Assembly (NCBI GenBank): GCA_964626905.1
Contig: CAZVHA010000003.1
Location: forward strand, 124,001 to 188,000
Direction of reading: 5' to 3'
Length of the DNA: 64,000 nucleotides
DNA from: REEB52 sp964626905
Lineage (GTDB): Bacteria > Chlamydiota > Chlamydiia > Chlamydiales > SM23-39
The notes below the pieces were generated by a model, which ran no database searches, was not told where the DNA came from, and was given only the letters and a program-made list of their open reading frames with translations. Below, in pieces: positions 61,346 through 64,000 of the stretch. Both the position numbers and the translations under genes were made by a program. Numbering within the stretch: position 1 is the stretch's first letter; every line of letters starts with the position of its first letter.

Positions 61346-62520
61346 TCCAATCCTACTAATTGTCCGATTTTTCGCTTCAGAATATACAAGAGACTCCCCT
61401 TCATTTCCTCAAGTGCAAAAAGATCCCCTTTTTCTAGGAGTCGATCATCCATACTCAAAATGTGGATCTCTCCCACTTTTTGCCCTTTGTGAATGGGGAC
61501 CTCTTCCACTTTCCAATGTAAAGCCGCTTTACATTCGGGCTCTTCAGAGGGGAAAAACGAGATCGATAGCGGGGTGATCAGGGACGCTTTGACATTTTTG
61601 CGAGAACCTAAAATCTCTTTTGCAAAAACTTGCTCTGCTCCCATGAGTCTGCGGGTTGTTTTCACCTCTGCAAATGCGGTATCAAATAGCCGTTTTGCAT
61701 CCTCATACCGATCTTCTCTCGTCTCACATCCGAGCAAAACAGCAATCAAAGTGCGCCCCTCATATTCTGCTGCCGCAACTAAAGTATTTTTGGCCGCTTG
61801 GGTATACCCCGTCTTCACCCCGATCGCCTTGGCGTAATAATGGCGACTCGCAGGCTTTAAAAGAGGGTTGGTCAACTTGATTTCCCCTTTGGGCTGCTTA
61901 TTCGTCTCCCCCTTTTCATACCGCAACGTCGAAACGATTTTTCTAAACTGAGGGAATTTGAGCGCGCGCGATGTAATGAGGGCAAGGTCATACGCTGTAG
62001 AGGAGTGATTGACATCGGTAAGTCCATGCGGATTTCGAAATTGGGTGTTTTTACAGCCAATCTCTTTCAAATACTCATTGAGCCTCTCCATGAAAAGGGG
62101 GACGGAACCGGCAGCCATCTCGGCAATCACATTGGCCGCATCATTGCCCGAAATGAGCATCAACCCATGCAGGAGCGCCTCTAAAGAGATCCTTTCTCCC
62201 ACCTTCAACCCCATCATCGTTCCATCTGATTCATGCCACCAGGGGGCCACTTCCCGATTTTTTTGCGTCGGTTTTGCCCTCAGCGCCTCCCTACTCACTG
62301 TAGTCATTTGGGTCAGCTCCATCCCCTGATCTAGCACGTAAAGGGCTGTCGCTATTTTCGTCGTCGAGGCAGGATAGGCCGGAATATGCGCATGTTTTTC
62401 AAATAGAACGACTCCCGTATCTGCATTGATCAAAATCGCGGCAGGCGCCCGCACCTCGACATTCAACGCCTTGGCGAAAGAAGCCAAATAAAGACATAAG
62501 AAGAAGAATATCAGATGCAT
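61342..62520 (-). CDS. D-alanyl-D-alanine carboxypeptidase (DacF/PBP5-like)
   Basis: 392 residues with signal peptide (residues 1-18). Active-site motifs: SxxK in ASTTK (Ser about 52), SxN in LISGND (about 124-126), KTG in VKTGYTQ (about 236-238). A C-terminal PBP5-like beta domain ends in a hydrophobic helix-like tail. Trims peptidoglycan stem peptides in the periplasm. Partner enzymes NlpC/P60 and L,D-transpeptidase also occur in this window. Confidence 0.94.
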   Translation of the reverse strand: MHLIFFFLCLYLASFAKALNVEVRAPAAILINADTGVVLFEKHAHIPAYPASTTKIATALYVLDQGMELTQMTTVSREALRAKPTQKNREVAPWWHESDGTMMGLKVGERISLEALLHGLMLISGNDAANVIAEMAAGSVPLFMERLNEYLKEIGCKNTQFRNPHGLTDVNHSSTAYDLALITSRALKFPQFRKIVSTLRYEKGETNKQPKGEIKLTNPLLKPASRHYYAKAIGVKTGYTQAAKNTLVAAAEYEGRTLIAVLLGCETREDRYEDAKRLFDTAFAEVKTTRRLMGAEQVFAKEILGSRKNVKASLITPLSISFFPSEEPECKAALHWKVEEVPIHKGQKVGEIHILSMDDRLLEKGDLFALEEMKGSLLYILKRKIGQLVGLE

Positions 62521-62530
62521 TTACCGTTCC

Positions 62531-62710
62531 CTCGACTTTGCAACTTTTTAGGACCGCCTGCCTCGTCTATTTGCCCCCGGACGTTCGACCAAGGTCGAAC
62601 TGGGAGATTATTTAAAGCAGAAAGGGGTTAAGAACCCCTTCCCGCTCTAAATAACTCCCCCGAGAACAAATATCTCGAGTCCTTCAGCCCTAAAAAGTTG
62701 CAAAGTCGAG
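62531..62710. mobile_element. Hairpin element with 22-bp perfect ends and 5-bp duplication
   Basis: Ends CTCGACTTTGCAACTTTT.. (62531-62552) and its exact reverse complement (62689-62710) flank a largely self-complementary interior (for example GGGGTTAAGAACCCC near the centre). GTTCC occurs directly on both outer sides (62526-62530 and 62711-62715). No ORF. Fits a miniature inverted-repeat element that moved by a transposase making 5-bp duplications. Different family from the TAA-flanked elements. Confidence 0.8.
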
Positions 62711-62748
62711 GTTCCAACGTACCAATTCCGCCATTAAAAAACCAGAAC

Positions 62749-62777
62749 TTGACAACCTTACTTTTTTGGGCTATGAT
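62749..62777 (+). promoter_or_regulatory. Strong sigma-70-type promoter
   Basis: TTGACA at 62749-62754, a 17-nt spacer and TATGAT at 62772-62777. It stands 42 bp before the start of the 143-residue gene and 34 bp after the hairpin element. Confidence 0.8.
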
Positions 62778-62819
62778 CAGGACGTGGGGACGTAAACTGT
62801 ACTGAGGGGTTGTATCCGT

Positions 62820-63251
62820 ATGTTGAATCCAGCGCAGATTGAAGAGTCATATAAGGAGTTCATTTCTAATCTTCCCAATCTCGCCCACGATGGGATTACA
62901 CCCATCGATCTCAAATTCCTTCACGATCAAGACCTTTTGAAAACAATCCAAGAGGACAAAGGCGATCCCGACGATTTAACGCAATACTTCCACGTGATCG
63001 AAAGCGTTGAGAAAGTGACCCTTTTCAACGAGCAATTCGTCGTATGGATTATCCCTAAAGTGGAAGCGGATCAACCCTTTACCTATGTACTCATCGCGCT
63101 CAATCACCCCGATAAACCAAATCTCGAAGTGGTCTTCTCAACCCGGGGAGTTTATAATACCCCAAAATATGTACTCAAGGTCTTACAACATTTCCTCGTC
63201 GATATGCTAGAGACAGAAGAGACGCTCATCTCCTTCAAGAAGAAGGAATAG
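62820..63251 (+). CDS. Conserved chlamydial protein next to rsbW
   Basis: 143 residues behind GAGGGG. Soluble alpha/beta protein: FNEQFVVWIIPKVEADQPFTYVLIALNHPDKPNLEVVFS suggests a central sheet. The order dac - this gene - rsbW is that of Chlamydiaceae. No function known to me. Its 3' end overlaps the convergent rsbW by 17 bp. Confidence 0.78.
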   Translation: MLNPAQIEESYKEFISNLPNLAHDGITPIDLKFLHDQDLLKTIQEDKGDPDDLTQYFHVIESVEKVTLFNEQFVVWIIPKVEADQPFTYVLIALNHPDKPNLEVVFSTRGVYNTPKYVLKVLQHFLVDMLETEETLISFKKKE

Positions 63252-63639
63252 GGATCGCCAACTTAAGCACATTCTTTCCATCAACATAAGTATAAGTGAT
63301 TTCATCGACGAGATTGCGAATAAAATGGATGCCCAACCCACCCACTTTTCTCTTTTCAAGGGGGAGGTTTGTGTCCACGGGAGCCACCTTCAAGGGATTA
63401 AAAGGGGGGCCTGTATCGCTAAATATGACTTCTGCTCGGATATGCGGGAAATGCTTCACCTCGATTTCCACATTTCCCGGCTTTTCCTTGTAGGCGTGAC
63501 TTAAAATATTGACCAAAACCTCTTCAGAGGCAAGCTCGACGCGGCGCAGACGGGCCGCGTCAAAACCTATGGGTTTCAGTTGAGCCTTAATCCATTGAAG
63601 TATCTTTGGAAGCTCTTGCAAGCTCAAATAAAACTGCAT
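63235..63639 (-). CDS. rsbW: RsbW-like serine kinase / anti-sigma factor
   Basis: 134 residues, GHKL ATPase fold. N-box EEVLVNILSHAYKEK, G1 FSDTGPPFNPL and G2 GGLGIHFIRNLVDE are present. In chlamydiae RsbW is part of the partner-switching system that senses energy state and may control a sigma factor. It follows the stop of the repeat protein by 4 bp, so both are in one transcript. Confidence 0.9.
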   Translation of the reverse strand: MQFYLSLQELPKILQWIKAQLKPIGFDAARLRRVELASEEVLVNILSHAYKEKPGNVEIEVKHFPHIRAEVIFSDTGPPFNPLKVAPVDTNLPLEKRKVGGLGIHFIRNLVDEITYTYVDGKNVLKLAIPIPSS

Positions 63640-63643
63640 AACA

Positions 63644-64000
63644 TCATTGTGAAGTGGCCATCTCCAACACTTTATCAGATCCTACGAGCCGACTCCAAAC
63701 AATCATTGCAGCGCCACTATCGTTAATGGCGAGAGAGGGAGATGCAACTGTCGAGCTCCCCGCAGAGATGGAAACAGCGCCGCCCCATGAGGTTCCATAC
63801 TCACATACCTTGACCGTATTGGAAGAGCCTCCTGCTGTGCTATCGGCCCAAGCGACAACAACGTGCTTATTCGTCGGGTTAATTGCAATCGAAGGAGTGG
63901 CTCCATTGGTCGAAAGAGTATATGGATCACTCCAAGAAGTTCCATTGAAGAGTGAAGCCTGAATGAGCCCATCGTACGTTGCCCAAGCGAACGCTAGCCG
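63644..64000 (-). CDS. Repeat protein, C-terminal end (5' part outside the window)
   Basis: The frame is open to the window edge, so only 118 C-terminal residues are seen, ending at TGA 63644-63646. They form tandem propeller-like repeats: FNGTSWSDPYTLSTNGATPSIAINPTNKHVVVAWAD, then EYGTSWGGAVSIS..PSLAINDSGAAMIVWSR. Repeats of the G-T-S-W and PS(I/L)AIN type resemble sialidase/BNR-like beta-propeller blades. It lies directly before rsbW. Possible surface or secreted protein. Confidence 0.75.
   Translation of the reverse strand, partial: RLAFAWATYDGLIQASLFNGTSWSDPYTLSTNGATPSIAINPTNKHVVVAWADSTAGGSSNTVKVCEYGTSWGGAVSISAGSSTVASPSLAINDSGAAMIVWSRLVGSDKVLEMATSQ

Noticed and set aside
63654..63972. 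ORFs on both strands at the right edge with start codons
   Set aside because: Both are in other frames than the open repeat-protein frame, which has regular repeats and runs off the window.
1..64000. CRISPR arrays, rRNA genes, intact insertion sequences or a replication origin
   Set aside because: No regularly spaced repeats, rRNA sequence, transposase gene or DnaA-box cluster was seen while reading both strands.

Overview
This window comes from a Chlamydia-like organism (phylum Chlamydiota, most likely a Parachlamydiales or other amoeba-associated lineage). From memory of family and locus knowledge, several blocks follow the chlamydial gene order: type III secretion translocators of the CopB/CopD type at the left edge; gapA and a small basic protein behind rplQ-rpoA-rpsK-rpsM-secY and the full spc/S10 ribosomal run; then Inc-like membrane proteins, fmt, lpxA, fabZ, lpxC and lnt; a surA-like gene plus rsmA; and dac, a small conserved protein and rsbW at the right edge. 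Genes absent from the classical Chlamydiaceae (a three-part RND efflux operon, DinD, aspartate racemase, tandem HisRS-like genes) and the many lone enzymes point to an environmental chlamydia. The species cannot be fixed from the sequence alone.

Layout. 1-2.7 kb: translocator pair ending at a strong terminator. 2.7-8.4 kb (minus): AcrA/AcrB/OprM-type efflux operon with a 17-bp inverted repeat between the first two genes, preceded by a 30-bp-arm palindrome. 8.8-9.7 kb: tandem paralogs of unknown function. 9.7-12.2 kb (minus): two MFS transporters. 12.2-23.5 kb: accessory genes (folC, aspartate racemase, unknown proteins, methyltransferase, DLH-like hydrolase, cupin, L,D-transpeptidase, NlpC/P60, DAACS symporter, a GNAT ending in a CaaX-like motif, Nudix). 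23.5-34.4 kb: two adjacent HisRS-like genes, small-molecule methyltransferase, unknown protein, divergent HisC-like aminotransferase, EamA exporter, polar amino-acid ABC importer and an ATP-grasp ligase. 34.5-36.4 kb: a 1.84-kb segment holding dinD and a tautomerase, bounded by a 26-bp direct repeat that is part of tRNA-Leu(UAA). 36.7-50.4 kb (minus): gapA and the ribosomal/RNA polymerase operon. 50.6-58.2 kb (minus): SLBB protein, two Inc-like paralogs, fmt and lipid A/lipoprotein genes. 58.2-64 kb: RNA methyltransferases, SurA-like protein, a zinc-finger ORF, D,D-carboxypeptidase, RsbW and the end of a repeat protein cut by the window.

Non-coding structure is notable. Two hairpin elements of about 165 bp (19.2 and 36.4 kb) share ends beginning GGGATCG and are flanked by TAA on both sides. 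A third, 180-bp element at 62.5 kb has 22-bp perfect ends and a 5-bp flanking duplication. The copy at 36.4 kb lies directly upstream of tRNA-Leu and carries the only promoter-like sequence I see for that tRNA.

The best candidates for something undescribed are the 23.5-34.4 kb amino-acid/small-molecule neighbourhood with duplicated HisRS-like genes, the tRNA-Leu island with the adjacent mobile hairpin, the CaaX-ended GNAT, and the small C2H2-like zinc-finger ORF coupled to the carboxypeptidase gene.
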